Source: JABAAI01 sp965261955
Lineage (GTDB): Bacteria > Spirochaetota > Leptospiria > Leptospirales > Leptonemataceae
Reading direction: 5' to 3'
DNA: 64,000 bases
NCBI GenBank assembly: GCA_965261955.1
Contig: CBDHEM010000069.1
Location: 1,054,001-1,118,000, forward strand
Positions 26,429-35,022 of the stretch are shown here, piece by piece. Every line of letters starts with the position of its first letter. The first letter of the stretch is position 1. Below the pieces are notes generated by a model, which made no database searches, was not told the DNA's origin, and was given only the letters and a program-made list of their open reading frames with translations. The position numbers and the translations under genes are program-made.

Positions 26429-27304
26429 ATGGAATTAAAACAGTACATACGGAATGGTTTACTTCGAGAAAGCACTCGCTATGAATCAATTTTGTCGTAC
26501 GATGGAGGATCTCCAAAAAAAATAATTCTTGTTTTAGAAGGTAGGTGCCGGAGAAAAACAAAACTTGGGGCCAATCGTAATCTTTATGAAAATTACTACC
26601 CTGTTTCTTTTATAGGCTTAGAGGATTGTCTTGTCGGATGTTCGCGTCTTGGTCTCGTGGGAGCATATCCAGGTACACACTATTGCCTTTGGGAAGCATC
26701 TGATTTTATGGATGCTATTTGGGTTTATCCGGATCTTGCTCGTCGTGCCATCCTAGAGCTTAGTCGTCAAATTCGAATTTATTACTCACAATTGCAAAAG
26801 ACAGACCTCGATTTGCGGAGTGAATTAGGCAATATAGATGTTAATGTTGCAGAGACAGATATTTCTGACATTCTTTTCTCTGCAAATTTTTCTTCTGAAG
26901 ATTCTTTCCCCACTGAGCTCGTTAGTAAACTGAAGAGAGAATATAAAGCTGGAGAATATGTGATACGTCAGGGGAAAAAAAGTTTTGAACTTTATATTAT
27001 ATTATCTGGAGAATTAGAAGTTAGACACCTCTCAGATGGTAAGCAAAAGGAAATTGGTGTTTTGAAAAAAGGTGATTTGGTTGGAGAAATGGCTCAATTT
27101 GATGGTTTACCACGTTCAGCAGATGTCCTTGTGAGAAAAGATGCGGAACTCTTGGTCTTTTTACCAGAGAATTTTTCTTTACTTTTTCAACTTCACCCGA
27201 AATGGTCCAAGAAAATCCTTTCTGTTTTAGCAAATCGAGTAGAGGAAAGACGAAAAGATTTTGAGAATATTAGTCTATCGACTTTAGTTAAAAAGCAACC
27301 ATAG
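26429..27304 (+). CDS. Cyclic-nucleotide-binding-domain protein with two tandem domains
   Basis: 291 residues. The C-terminal half is a clear cNMP-binding domain: YVIRQGKKSFELYIILSGE, then LKKGDLVGEMAQFDGLPRS, where GEMAQFDGLPRSADV is the phosphate-binding cassette with the Glu and Arg needed to bind cAMP or cGMP. The N-terminal half (IILVLEGRCRRKTKLG, then SFIGLEDCLVG and GTHYCLWEASDF) looks like a second, degenerate cNMP fold with no phosphate-binding cassette. There is no DNA-binding helix-turn-helix at the end, so it is not a CRP-type regulator as read; an effector partner is likely. The degenerate cyclase-like protein at 32729-34141 is a possible but unproven relative in the same signalling system. 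Confidence 0.8.
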   Translation: MELKQYIRNGLLRESTRYESILSYDGGSPKKIILVLEGRCRRKTKLGANRNLYENYYPVSFIGLEDCLVGCSRLGLVGAYPGTHYCLWEASDFMDAIWVYPDLARRAILELSRQIRIYYSQLQKTDLDLRSELGNIDVNVAETDISDILFSANFSSEDSFPTELVSKLKREYKAGEYVIRQGKKSFELYIILSGELEVRHLSDGKQKEIGVLKKGDLVGEMAQFDGLPRSADVLVRKDAELLVFLPENFSLLFQLHPKWSKKILSVLANRVEERRKDFENISLSTLVKKQP

Positions 27305-27327
27305 AAACGAATTCTTTTATACTAAAG

Positions 27328-28164
27328 ATGATGATTCTTTTTTATTTTTTGTGTTTACTTACTTTTTCAGTAAACATAGCTGCAAAAGCTCCCTCTCCCT
27401 TTAATGATGCCTATCAAGTTGGAGAACAGTTGCATTATACTGTTGATTGGACGGTTTTTCGAGCAGGTTATGCCTATATGTACATACCTCGAAAAATAAA
27501 ATACCAAGGTCGAGAATGTCTCGTACTACAAAGTGGGGCTCGTAGTTCTGGTTTTTTGGGGACGCTATTTCGAGTTAATAATAAAATCATTAGCTACTGG
27601 GATTTTAAAGCTAAACGGGTTCTTTATAGCGAAAGGAATCTACAAGAGGGCAACTACTTTCGTAAATCAAAGACATATTATGATACCGCAAATAATTCAG
27701 CTTCCTATCAAAAAAAAGTTTTTTCTGGAAATACAGATAAAATAGGCAAACAGAAAAAAGATGCGAAATGGGAAAAAGGTAAAAATGTGATTCAAAATTT
27801 ACCTCCTCAAATTCATGATATGCTTTCTGCCCTTTATTACAATCGTGCTGATCCACGAGATGGCAAAGTAGGTGATATTTTTTACATAGATATTTTAGAT
27901 AATGGCAAGCAAGTCAAATTGAAATTAAAAATTTTAAAGGAAGAAAAGATTACTATAAAAATTAATGGTACTGAGCAAAATATCAATAGTTTTGTTGTAC
28001 GACCATATCTAACAACAAAAGGTACTTTTCGTTTCAAAGGTGAAATTTTAGTTTGGATATCTAAGGACCGACATCGTTTCCCACTTTGGATTAAAGCAGA
28101 GGCCCCTGTTCTTGGTCATGTGAGTATCAAGTTGCACAGGACAGTCAAAACGACTAAATTATAA
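27328..28164 (+). CDS. DUF3108 family exported protein
   Basis: 278 residues with an N-terminal signal (MMILFYFLCLLTFSVNIAA), cut probably after Ala. The mature start AYQVGEQLHYTVDWTVFRAG, then LVLQSGARSSGFLG and SERNLQEGNYFRKSKTYYD, is the DUF3108 pattern of a long curved beta sheet. The central region has NLPPQIHDMLSALYYNR, also family-typical. The fold resembles lipid- or lipoprotein-carrying periplasmic proteins, but no function is established. It lies 23 bases after the cNMP gene and 11 before glyS, so the three are probably co-transcribed. Confidence 0.8.
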   Translation: MMILFYFLCLLTFSVNIAAKAPSPFNDAYQVGEQLHYTVDWTVFRAGYAYMYIPRKIKYQGRECLVLQSGARSSGFLGTLFRVNNKIISYWDFKAKRVLYSERNLQEGNYFRKSKTYYDTANNSASYQKKVFSGNTDKIGKQKKDAKWEKGKNVIQNLPPQIHDMLSALYYNRADPRDGKVGDIFYIDILDNGKQVKLKLKILKEEKITIKINGTEQNINSFVVRPYLTTKGTFRFKGEILVWISKDRHRFPLWIKAEAPVLGHVSIKLHRTVKTTKL

Positions 28165-28175
28165 CTCTTGAGATT

Positions 28176-29564
28176 GTGGATACTCAGCAAACATTGAAAG
28201 ATATTGTTTCCCTCTCAAAACGAAGAGGTTTTGTATATCAAGGTTCTGATATATATGGTGGACTTTCGAATACTTTTGATTATGGGCCTTATGGTGTTGA
28301 ACTTTTACGTAATTTAAAAAATGAATGGTGGGAAAAATTTGTAACTAGGCGAGATGATATCGTTGGACTCGATAGTTCCATTCTGCTACACTCAAAGGTT
28401 TGGGAAGCTAGTGGACACTTAGATTCTTTTAATGATCCTCTGATAGATTGCAAAAATTGTCACGGACGTATGCGTGCTGATCAATACCTAGCAGAATATC
28501 ATGAGATGGATACAACCCAAATGGATATAACGGAGATGGTAAAATTTTTTGAAAAAGAAAGCGAGCAATTTTCTTGTCCGCAATGTGGAAAAAAAAACAC
28601 ACTAACTTCTCCCAGACAATTTAATCTTATGTTTTCAACTCAAATGGGATCTGTTAGTGATGAAAGTGAGGAAGTCTATTTACGTCCAGAAACAGCTCAA
28701 GGTATTTTTATCAACTTTCGCAACATTCTCGATAGTTGTCGAGTGAAGGTACCCTTTGGAGTAGCACAAATCGGAAAGAGCTTTCGTAATGAAATTATAG
28801 CTCGTCAGTTTATTTTTCGAACACGAGAATTTGAGCAACTTGAAATGGAATTTTTTTGTGAACCGGGAACACAGAAAAAATGGTTTGATTATTGGATTAC
28901 TTTTTGCAGTGATTGGCTTTTTGATATTGGGCTACAAAATACAAGTATTCGGACGCGTGAGCATGAAAGTGATGAATTGAGTTTTTATTCAGAAGGGACT
29001 GTAGATATCGAATTTAAATTTCCGTTTGGTTGGGGAGAAATTTGGGGCATTGCATCTCGAACAGATTATGATTTGAATTGCCATGCCAAAAAAAGTAAAA
29101 AGAATTTAAGTTATTATGATTCTGAAAAAAACGAAAAATATTTACCATACGTAATTGAGCCAGCACTAGGTTTAAATCGACTTTTTTTAGCTGTTCTGTC
29201 TGACGCTTATCAAATTGAAAAACCGAATACAAAGGAACAACGTATTTTTTTGAAATTGAAGCCTAAAATAGCACCTATAAAGGCAGGGTTGTTTCCTTTA
29301 CAAAAGAAAGATGGTTTAGCAGAAATCACCGAAAAAATTTATGGAAACTTGCGCCATCAATTCATAATTGATATGGATAGCTCTGGTTCGATAGGCAAGC
29401 GTTATTATCGACAAGATGAGTTAGGAACTCCTTATTGTTTTACGGTCGATTATCAAACAAAAGAAGACGAGTGTGTGACACTACGCTACCGAGATGACGG
29501 ACACCAAGAACGTATAGCGATTGATGAGATAGAATCTTTTTTAGCAAAAAGTCTAGTAAATTAG
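28176..29564 (+). CDS. glyS: Glycyl-tRNA synthetase, alpha2 dimeric type
   Basis: Class II aminoacyl-tRNA synthetase charging tRNA-Gly. 462 residues: SKRRGFVYQGSDIYGG, NTFDYGPYGVELLRNLK (glycine-specific entry), HSKVWEASGH, the insertion with a zinc-like CKNCHGRM and CPQCGKKN pair, motif 2 IGKSFRNEI, FEQLEMEFF, and motif 3 IEPALGLNRL. The C-terminal anticodon-binding domain is complete. The start is GTG at 28176, because the gene has no ATG at the conserved N-terminus. This eukaryote-like dimeric form is the one found in spirochaetes. It converges on htrA with only one base between the stops. Confidence 0.95.
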   Translation: MDTQQTLKDIVSLSKRRGFVYQGSDIYGGLSNTFDYGPYGVELLRNLKNEWWEKFVTRRDDIVGLDSSILLHSKVWEASGHLDSFNDPLIDCKNCHGRMRADQYLAEYHEMDTTQMDITEMVKFFEKESEQFSCPQCGKKNTLTSPRQFNLMFSTQMGSVSDESEEVYLRPETAQGIFINFRNILDSCRVKVPFGVAQIGKSFRNEIIARQFIFRTREFEQLEMEFFCEPGTQKKWFDYWITFCSDWLFDIGLQNTSIRTREHESDELSFYSEGTVDIEFKFPFGWGEIWGIASRTDYDLNCHAKKSKKNLSYYDSEKNEKYLPYVIEPALGLNRLFLAVLSDAYQIEKPNTKEQRIFLKLKPKIAPIKAGLFPLQKKDGLAEITEKIYGNLRHQFIIDMDSSGSIGKRYYRQDELGTPYCFTVDYQTKEDECVTLRYRDDGHQERIAIDEIESFLAKSLVN

Positions 29565-29565
29565 A

Positions 29566-30720
29566 CTATTTCGTAGGTCTTTCCCCAATAATGATCGGAA
29601 CAAGAATTTTTTCTTGGTTACGCCACACCTCTAATTCAATTTCTGTTCCAATTGTAGTTCGATTGATAACGTAAATTAGTTCATTTGGAGATTTGATTAA
29701 CTTATTGGCCACCCGAAGTATTATATCACCTCTTTTGATTTGAGCCTTCGCTGCAGGTGCTCCAGGGATAACTCCTAGAATTAGGGCCCCTGATTTATTT
29801 TTCGCTCCTAATTGACGGGCTATACGGTACGTCAACTTTGCTAAACGCACTCCTATATAACCCCACTTTGCTTTACCATAGTGATATAACTGTTGAATAA
29901 CATTCTTGGCTAGGTTGATAGGTATAGAAAACCCAATTCCTAGGCTTCCTCCTCCAGATTTTGCATAGATCATGCGATTTACGCCGATGACTTCACCATC
30001 TATGTTTAAAAGAGGACCGCCTGAATTACCCTGATTAATAGAAGCATCTGTTTGTATGTAGGAGCCACCCAATTCACTTTGATTACGAACAGCACTAACG
30101 ACTCCCACTGTAAAAGTTCGATCAAAGCCGAAAGGATTTCCAATTGCAATTGCCCAGTCGCCGACACCTACACCCTCAGAATCACCAAAATAAACTGGTT
30201 CAAAGTCTACAGCATTTTCAACTTTTAGCAGTGCTAAGTCAGTCACTGTATCCGTACCTATAACCCGTGCAGAATATTCGGTATCCTCTACTCTCACTCG
30301 AACTTTATCTACTTTTGCTACCACGTGATAGTTTGTACAAATATATCCATCTGGAGATAAAATAAAGCCAGTACCAAGCCCAGTTTTCTTTTTAGACCGT
30401 TTCTTTCTCCCCGGTTGACCAAAAAATTTTTGGAAAAAGGGATCATTAGCAAAGGGATTGGAAGGTTTTCTCACATTCTTTTCGGTACTGATAAAGACAA
30501 CTTTGTTCTTATAAAGTTCAAAAATTCGGCGAAAGCTTCGCTCTATTTTCTGTACGGCAGTGCCTTTTGCTTTGCCTTTCAATGGTGAAGGTCGGTTAAC
30601 TTTTTCAAAAGCAATCTCCGAAGTTGAGGATGCTTTAGTCTTTTGCGAATTAACTGGTTGTGCTTGTAGGGTACAAAGAAAGAGAGAAAAAGCTATAAGG
30701 AAGAACAATCTGATCATTTT
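29566..30720 (-). CDS. HtrA/Deg-type serine protease with one PDZ domain
   Basis: Periplasmic quality-control protease. From the ATG at 30720 a signal peptide (MIRLFFLIAFSLFLCTLQA) leads to a 384-residue product. The trypsin-like domain shows GLGTGFILSPDG, the His in CTNYHVV, the Asp in TVTDLALLKV, GNPFGFDRTFTVG and the Ser in SINQGNSGGPLL: the triad is complete. A single PDZ domain follows (KNKSGALILGVIPGAPA, KRGDIILRVANK). One PDZ domain resembles DegS rather than DegP, but no N-terminal membrane anchor beyond the signal is evident. A longer start at 30753 adds eleven residues and is less likely. Divergent from the lipoprotein gene at 30859. Confidence 0.93.
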   Translation of the reverse strand, partial: KMIRLFFLIAFSLFLCTLQAQPVNSQKTKASSTSEIAFEKVNRPSPLKGKAKGTAVQKIERSFRRIFELYKNKVVFISTEKNVRKPSNPFANDPFFQKFFGQPGRKKRSKKKTGLGTGFILSPDGYICTNYHVVAKVDKVRVRVEDTEYSARVIGTDTVTDLALLKVENAVDFEPVYFGDSEGVGVGDWAIAIGNPFGFDRTFTVGVVSAVRNQSELGGSYIQTDASINQGNSGGPLLNIDGEVIGVNRMIYAKSGGGSLGIGFSIPINLAKNVIQQLYHYGKAKWGYIGVRLAKLTYRIARQLGAKNKSGALILGVIPGAPAAKAQIKRGDIILRVANKLIKSPNELIYVINRTTIGTEIELEVWRNQEKILVPIIIGERPTK

Positions 30721-30858
30721 CTTGAATCCACTGGTAACGAGATAGAAGGGCATGGTTGAAATAAAAAATCTGAAAAAGTAGTGTCTATGTGCAAATACAG
30801 TGAATGTAAAGGCTTTTTTCTCTGTTCGCTTTCACCTTGAATTGCCGATAAGCAATCT

Positions 30859-31458
30859 ATGGTTTCGTCAAGCCGTTTTTTTTTTATTATCAGTATAATA
30901 TTTCTAAATATTCTTTTTTGCAATTGTAATTTTGAAATTCATGGGCAATTTGGCTGGTCGAATCGTGATAATCGTGGCATAGGCAAAGCGGAAAAAAATT
31001 TATTTATTGAGAATGTATTTCGTATTGAACGAGAAAACCTATATTTTTTAAGTCACGAAACCATTTGGTGGATTTATCAAATAACGGATGGGATCTATTT
31101 CTCGGAAAACTTCTTAGCGGCTTTGTACACAAACAATAGTACTCCCCAACCTTTTTTGACCGATCTACGAGAAGCAGAGCTACTTGAAAGCGGTTGTTGC
31201 AAATATATTCGTCATTATTATGAGGGTCTCAAACCCGGTCGCTATTTACTGCGCATTGCATATGATTCTGAAACAATAGACAAAGTACATTTTGCGGTAC
31301 TCCCCTCCACTCAAAATGATGAGCTTCCGTTTTCTCATTCAAAGAGTGAAGAAAAAACACATCAGAACTTAGGACTAGGTGGGGCAGAAGAAAGTGTAGA
31401 CGAAATTAAATACTATTCTCACAGTATCTTTCATAAGTACAACAAAATAGCCCAGTAG
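30859..31458 (+). CDS. Predicted lipoprotein, unknown family
   Basis: 199 residues beginning with a signal (SSRFFFIISIIFLNILFCNC) in which FCNC offers a lipobox Cys. The mature part has a beta-rich look (ERENLYFLSHETIWWIYQ, GLKPGRYLLRIAYDSETID) and a Glu/Ser-rich end. I recognise no family. Its end lies 24 bases upstream of exbB in the same direction, so it may belong to an exbBD-energised envelope system, but that is inference from position. The first two Met codons offer alternative starts. Confidence 0.6.
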   Translation: MVSSSRFFFIISIIFLNILFCNCNFEIHGQFGWSNRDNRGIGKAEKNLFIENVFRIERENLYFLSHETIWWIYQITDGIYFSENFLAALYTNNSTPQPFLTDLREAELLESGCCKYIRHYYEGLKPGRYLLRIAYDSETIDKVHFAVLPSTQNDELPFSHSKSEEKTHQNLGLGGAEESVDEIKYYSHSIFHKYNKIAQ

Positions 31459-31482
31459 CTATGTGTTGACAGCTTCCTCCAA

Positions 31483-32133
31483 ATGGATTTTTCATTTTCT
31501 GGTATAGATTTTATTCAGTCTGGTGGTGGTTTTACTCTAATTATCTTATTTATTTGTGCTATCGTTTCTTGGATTACAATCGTAGAGCGTATAATTTATT
31601 TTAACACAAACAGCCTTCCACCATTAGAAACAGTGAATATTTTTCTCCAAAAGGAAAATACGAACAGTAAAGAAAATCTAACAAATCTGTCTTGGGAAGA
31701 GAAATATGTACAATTTAAAACACCGTTGGAATATGTTTTGTATGAATGTCATTGTGCCGTCGTTTTAAATAAGAAAAAAGAAGAATACTTTGAAGAGACG
31801 AAAAGTCGAGCTATTGCTGAACGCCTTCCAGAAATAGAAAAATATTTGAGCATACAGGCCACACTAGGAACGGTGAGCCCTTATCTTGGGCTTTTAGGAA
31901 CAGTTTTTGGCATCATTCGTGCCTTTAGTAGTTTAGGAGTAAAGGCGGATGCGAATTCCATTGGAAACAGTGTTCTGACCAGTGGCATTGCAGAAGCTTT
32001 GATTGCAACGGCATCCGGTCTTATTGTGGCTATTCCAGCAACGATTGCTTATAATTACTTCAAAAAGCGACAACAATCTATGATACGTGATATAGAAATA
32101 GCGGCATCTTACTTAAAGGGACATATTTTATGA
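31483..32133 (+). CDS. exbB: ExbB/TolQ/MotA-family proton channel protein
   Basis: Inner-membrane stator subunit that, with ExbD, harvests the proton gradient. 216 residues with three membrane segments: FTLIILFICAIVSWITIVE (residues 16-34), LSIQATLGTVSPYLGLLGTV (about 123-145) and ATASGLIVAIPATIAYNYF (about 178-198). The region TVSPYLGLLGTVFGIIRAF and GIAEALIATASGL is the family signature. The large cytoplasmic loop is normal for the family. A MITE lies between it and exbD. No tonB is nearby. Confidence 0.93.
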   Translation: MDFSFSGIDFIQSGGGFTLIILFICAIVSWITIVERIIYFNTNSLPPLETVNIFLQKENTNSKENLTNLSWEEKYVQFKTPLEYVLYECHCAVVLNKKKEEYFEETKSRAIAERLPEIEKYLSIQATLGTVSPYLGLLGTVFGIIRAFSSLGVKADANSIGNSVLTSGIAEALIATASGLIVAIPATIAYNYFKKRQQSMIRDIEIAASYLKGHIL

Positions 32134-32203
32134 TGGGATATATTTTATGTATGTATATATGGAGCAAAGTGAGGATTGAATCTTTACTGTTGTTCACTAT
32201 TGA

Positions 32204-32310
32204 GGGACTGTTGCGAAATGTGGAAAAGTAAGAAAATGTCTGCCTAAAATACCTTAAATCGGTGTTTTGTGGCATGCTTCCATCTTTCTGACTTTTTGCA
32301 ACAGAGTCCC
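32204..32310 (+). repeat. MITE-like repeat, copy G, inside the exbB-exbD operon
   Basis: 107 bp from GGGACTGTTGCGAAATG to GCAACAGAGTCCC, one of the best-preserved copies, with core GTCTGCCTAAAATACC and TTAAATCGGTGTTTTGTGGC. It separates exbB from exbD; transcription of exbD must pass through it, and its transcript could fold into a long hairpin. Confidence 0.88.
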
Positions 32311-32337
32311 ATCAACAGGGGTCTTAATAAGAGTTTT

Positions 32338-32751
32338 ATGGTGAATTATAAAAAAGATGAATATGATACGGGACTTTTTAGTGGGATAAATATAGTACCG
32401 TTTACGGATATCATTCTTGTTTTATTGATTATTTTTATGGTTTCAGCTCCGGGTTTATTGCATTCTAAGCTTGGTATTACATTGCCAAAAACTCAGAATG
32501 AGGATAGCTTTTCTCATCCTGATAACATATCGATTACTTTAGATAAAGAGGGCTTTGTTTTTGTAGATGGAAAAACAATTGAACAAAAAAAACTAAGTGA
32601 GTTTATAAAACAGAAAATCCGAGAAAAACCAAAAATTGGTGTGACTTTGGATGCTGATCAAAGTGTAAAGCATGGTCATGTGATCACTATTCTCGATATA
32701 TTACGTAATGCAAAAATAAAAAAGATATATGTTGGGATACAAAAAAAGTGA
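32338..32751 (+). CDS. exbD: ExbD/TolR-family protein
   Basis: Partner of ExbB with one membrane segment and a periplasmic domain. The ATG at 32338 (MVNYKKDEYDTG) gives 137 residues, usual for the family. SGINIVPFTDIILVLLIIFMV contains the conserved Pro-Phe-x-Asp, whose Asp carries the proton pathway. The periplasmic part (ISITLDKEGFVFVDGKTIE, VTLDADQSVKHGHVITILD) is typical of TolR/ExbD. The more upstream start at 32269 would be translated from within the MITE and is rejected. Its end overlaps the next gene by 23 bases. Confidence 0.92.
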   Translation: MVNYKKDEYDTGLFSGINIVPFTDIILVLLIIFMVSAPGLLHSKLGITLPKTQNEDSFSHPDNISITLDKEGFVFVDGKTIEQKKLSEFIKQKIREKPKIGVTLDADQSVKHGHVITILDILRNAKIKKIYVGIQKK

Positions 32752-34141
32752 AAATCTAGTCAATGATATACAAGATAAGTTACCAGACTGGCAAACCCGG
32801 CTAACGTCTTTTATATATTTGATTTCTGTATTTGGCGCATCTATTTTATATTTCTTTGGAACTCGAACCATCTCTTTCCATTTGTCTCTGTTTTTAGTTG
32901 GAGTTACACTTGAATATTTTTTATGGATAGGGGTCTGGCATAGTTACAAACAAAATAAAATAAAACGCATTGAATTTAATCGCTATACTTATTTAGTTTA
33001 TACAGTCCTTGGTCTCCCATTTACAATTTATTTAACACAAAGTTATGGGCATGGCATACTTGCATTTTTACGTTTGCAATCGGTTTTGATACTTTTGTTA
33101 AATCTTTTGCCGCGGGCGGCTGTAATATGGCATATCTCTTTTTTCTTTTGTGGTTTTTTTCTGTACCAAATTTTACAAAGCGAGACAGGAATTGGTAAAG
33201 ATGAATTTTTTTTCATTTTATCTCATAGTGTGGGCCTTTTTCTCGTTTGGCATAGAGAGAAATGGGCTCACACTATTCAAAAAAAAATACTGAGTTATTA
33301 TGCCGAAAAAAAGAAATTAGAAAGAAAAAATAAAAAACTAAAAGATGTTGTTTCTAAAATTATAACATCCATGGGCTCTTTCCAAAGGGTAGAAAGATAC
33401 ATGGAAGAAGGTACGAAGTGCAATAGTGGTACCTACTTACTTGTAGCTTTGTTTTGTTCAGATATGGATAAATCATTTTGGCATATTCAAAAAAATATAC
33501 ATAACTCGAGAGATATGGCAATTGATCTCTTCCAAAGAGAATGGGAAATGTTTTTAGATTACACACGTAAGATGATTTCTTCTCTATACACAGATATGGA
33601 ATTATCGATTCATTCTGATGGTCTTATGTTTGGTCATCGTCTTGTCTCTGAAAATGATGAAAAAATAGTGAAAGGTGGTTTCAGTATATATCAAAAAGAA
33701 AAAATATTTCATACATTTTTTAGTCTTCAAGAACTGTTACGATTTGCTAGAGAAACCCAGAGTTCTATGGAAAATCGTGGGCATATAGGTTGGCATACTA
33801 GTATACTTTTAGGTCTTGGTTTTGTAACAGCGATGCCAAGTAATTGCAATAATCCTTTGTTAACCTTTAGAGGACCTCTTGCGGAGGAGATAAAAAAAAG
33901 TCATCTTAGCATAGAAAGAGAGATGAGGGCACAGGATGTACCCATTCATACTTTACAAGACCGTGTTTGGATACAGCCTAACCTAGATACTTTGTTTAAA
34001 TCACGTTTTGATACGATTACTTCTCCTGTTTGTGGGGGTTGGAATAGTCCTGAATTTCTTTTATCGCAATATACGAACGACAGGAGTAGTCTTAAACCTA
34101 ATTCTGAATTTTGGGCTAGTTTAGCCCTGGGGCAGAGTTAA
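32729..34141 (+). CDS. Membrane protein with a degenerate class III nucleotidyl cyclase-like domain
   Basis: 470 residues. The N-terminal half has about six membrane segments (residues 25-180), then a Lys/Glu-rich coiled coil (KKKLERKNKKLKDVVSKI near 190-215). The C-terminal half follows the order of class III adenylate/guanylate cyclases: VALFCSDMDKSF in place of 'FaDIrGFT', SIHSDGLMFG in place of 'kt.GDgv', IGWHTSILLGLGF in place of 'riGihtG.v..G', and FRGPLAEEIKKSH in place of the segment with 'G..vn.AaRl'. The first metal-ligand Asp may survive, but the GFT, the substrate-specifying residues and the transition-state Asn/Arg are not evident. The layout is that of Leptospira membrane cyclases; activity is doubtful. 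It overlaps exbD by 23 bases. Confidence 0.5.
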   Translation: MLGYKKSENLVNDIQDKLPDWQTRLTSFIYLISVFGASILYFFGTRTISFHLSLFLVGVTLEYFLWIGVWHSYKQNKIKRIEFNRYTYLVYTVLGLPFTIYLTQSYGHGILAFLRLQSVLILLLNLLPRAAVIWHISFFFCGFFLYQILQSETGIGKDEFFFILSHSVGLFLVWHREKWAHTIQKKILSYYAEKKKLERKNKKLKDVVSKIITSMGSFQRVERYMEEGTKCNSGTYLLVALFCSDMDKSFWHIQKNIHNSRDMAIDLFQREWEMFLDYTRKMISSLYTDMELSIHSDGLMFGHRLVSENDEKIVKGGFSIYQKEKIFHTFFSLQELLRFARETQSSMENRGHIGWHTSILLGLGFVTAMPSNCNNPLLTFRGPLAEEIKKSHLSIEREMRAQDVPIHTLQDRVWIQPNLDTLFKSRFDTITSPVCGGWNSPEFLLSQYTNDRSSLKPNSEFWASLALGQS

Positions 34142-34569
34142 ATATTGGACGGAAAGAAAGAAATTTTTTGATCAAAAGGAATGGCTATGTTGTATAATTC
34201 ATATTCAAGAATTGGTATATTCAATACAGAATTTTGCATCCAGTACCCAGCTTGGTTAATTTTACGACGGTTATATATCATTTTAAGAGTGTCAAGTAAC
34301 TGCAATATATTGAGGAGCTTCTACGTCATTCTGCGATTTATACAGCAACGCCAAAAGAAAGTATAAATCTCTGTAAACTTAGATAGATTTGTTGAATTGA
34401 ATAATAAAAATTAAGTATTGAAATATTTCTTACCTATGTTATAAGCGATGGGTTGGAGTTGTTGCAAAATGCAGAAAAGTAGGAAAATGCCTTAACTCGG
34501 CGTTTTACGGCATTATGTCCCTTTTACAACAACTCGACTAGAATATTTTGGACATTAGGAGGTTTTACA
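34142..34569. other. Gene-free interval with MITE copy H
   Basis: About 430 bases. Apart from the shortened MITE at 34454-34536 there are only broken short frames; 34180-34370 has several protein-like stretches on the plus strand interrupted by stops, which could be a decayed gene I cannot identify. Confidence 0.5.
34454..34536 (+). repeat. MITE-like repeat, copy H (internally shortened)
   Basis: 83 bp from GGAGTTGTTGCAAAATGC to TTTTACAACAACTC. The core AAAATGCCTTAACTCGGCG and TTTTACGGCATT is kept while about 25 bp on the left of the core are missing compared with copy G. Confidence 0.8.
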
Positions 34570-35022
34570 ATGTCAGATGCAGTGAATATTGAAAAGAGTA
34601 TTAAGGATTTTCTTAATATTGGGATTGGGCTCTTTAGAGTAGGGGAGGAGAATCTACAAGCTTCTCTAAAAAGTATTGTCTCTAATTTTGAAGAGCTCAA
34701 ACAAAAAGGATCCGGTGATAGCACGCAAAGTATCGAAAAGATTCGTGAATTGTTGGATAATACTTTAGAAAGTATGCAAAAACTTTCTAAACAAGCTCAA
34801 AGTAATGTAGAAAAACTTACTTCCGAAACCCAAAAGGGGTACGAAAAGGTGCTGGGACAGATACGTTCCACCTTAGGGGAAGAGCAGTATGAAAAGGTAG
34901 CTACAAAAATACAAGGTTTTTATGATATAGCTAAAGACAGGGTATCGGATATTCAAAAAAATACAACAGATATCGTGGATAGCATAAAAGCAAATGCTTC
35001 TAAAATAATTTCTTCAAAATAA
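34570..35022 (+). CDS. Phasin-like helical protein
   Basis: 150 residues, almost wholly alpha-helical and rich in Lys, Glu and Ser: LNIGIGLFRVGEENLQASL near residue 16, a flexible KQKGSGDST, then long helices (TLESMQKLSKQAQSNVEK, IQGFYDIAKDRVSDIQ). The start 'GLFR.GEE.l..' and repetitive amphipathic helices resemble the phasin/PhaF-PhaI superfamily proteins of Leptospira. Phasins coat polyhydroxyalkanoate granules; no PHA synthase gene is visible here, so the role is uncertain. A strong AGGAGG at 34557-34562 precedes the ATG. The stop codon is immediately followed by the SDR start, indicating coupled translation. Confidence 0.68.
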   Translation: MSDAVNIEKSIKDFLNIGIGLFRVGEENLQASLKSIVSNFEELKQKGSGDSTQSIEKIRELLDNTLESMQKLSKQAQSNVEKLTSETQKGYEKVLGQIRSTLGEEQYEKVATKIQGFYDIAKDRVSDIQKNTTDIVDSIKANASKIISSK

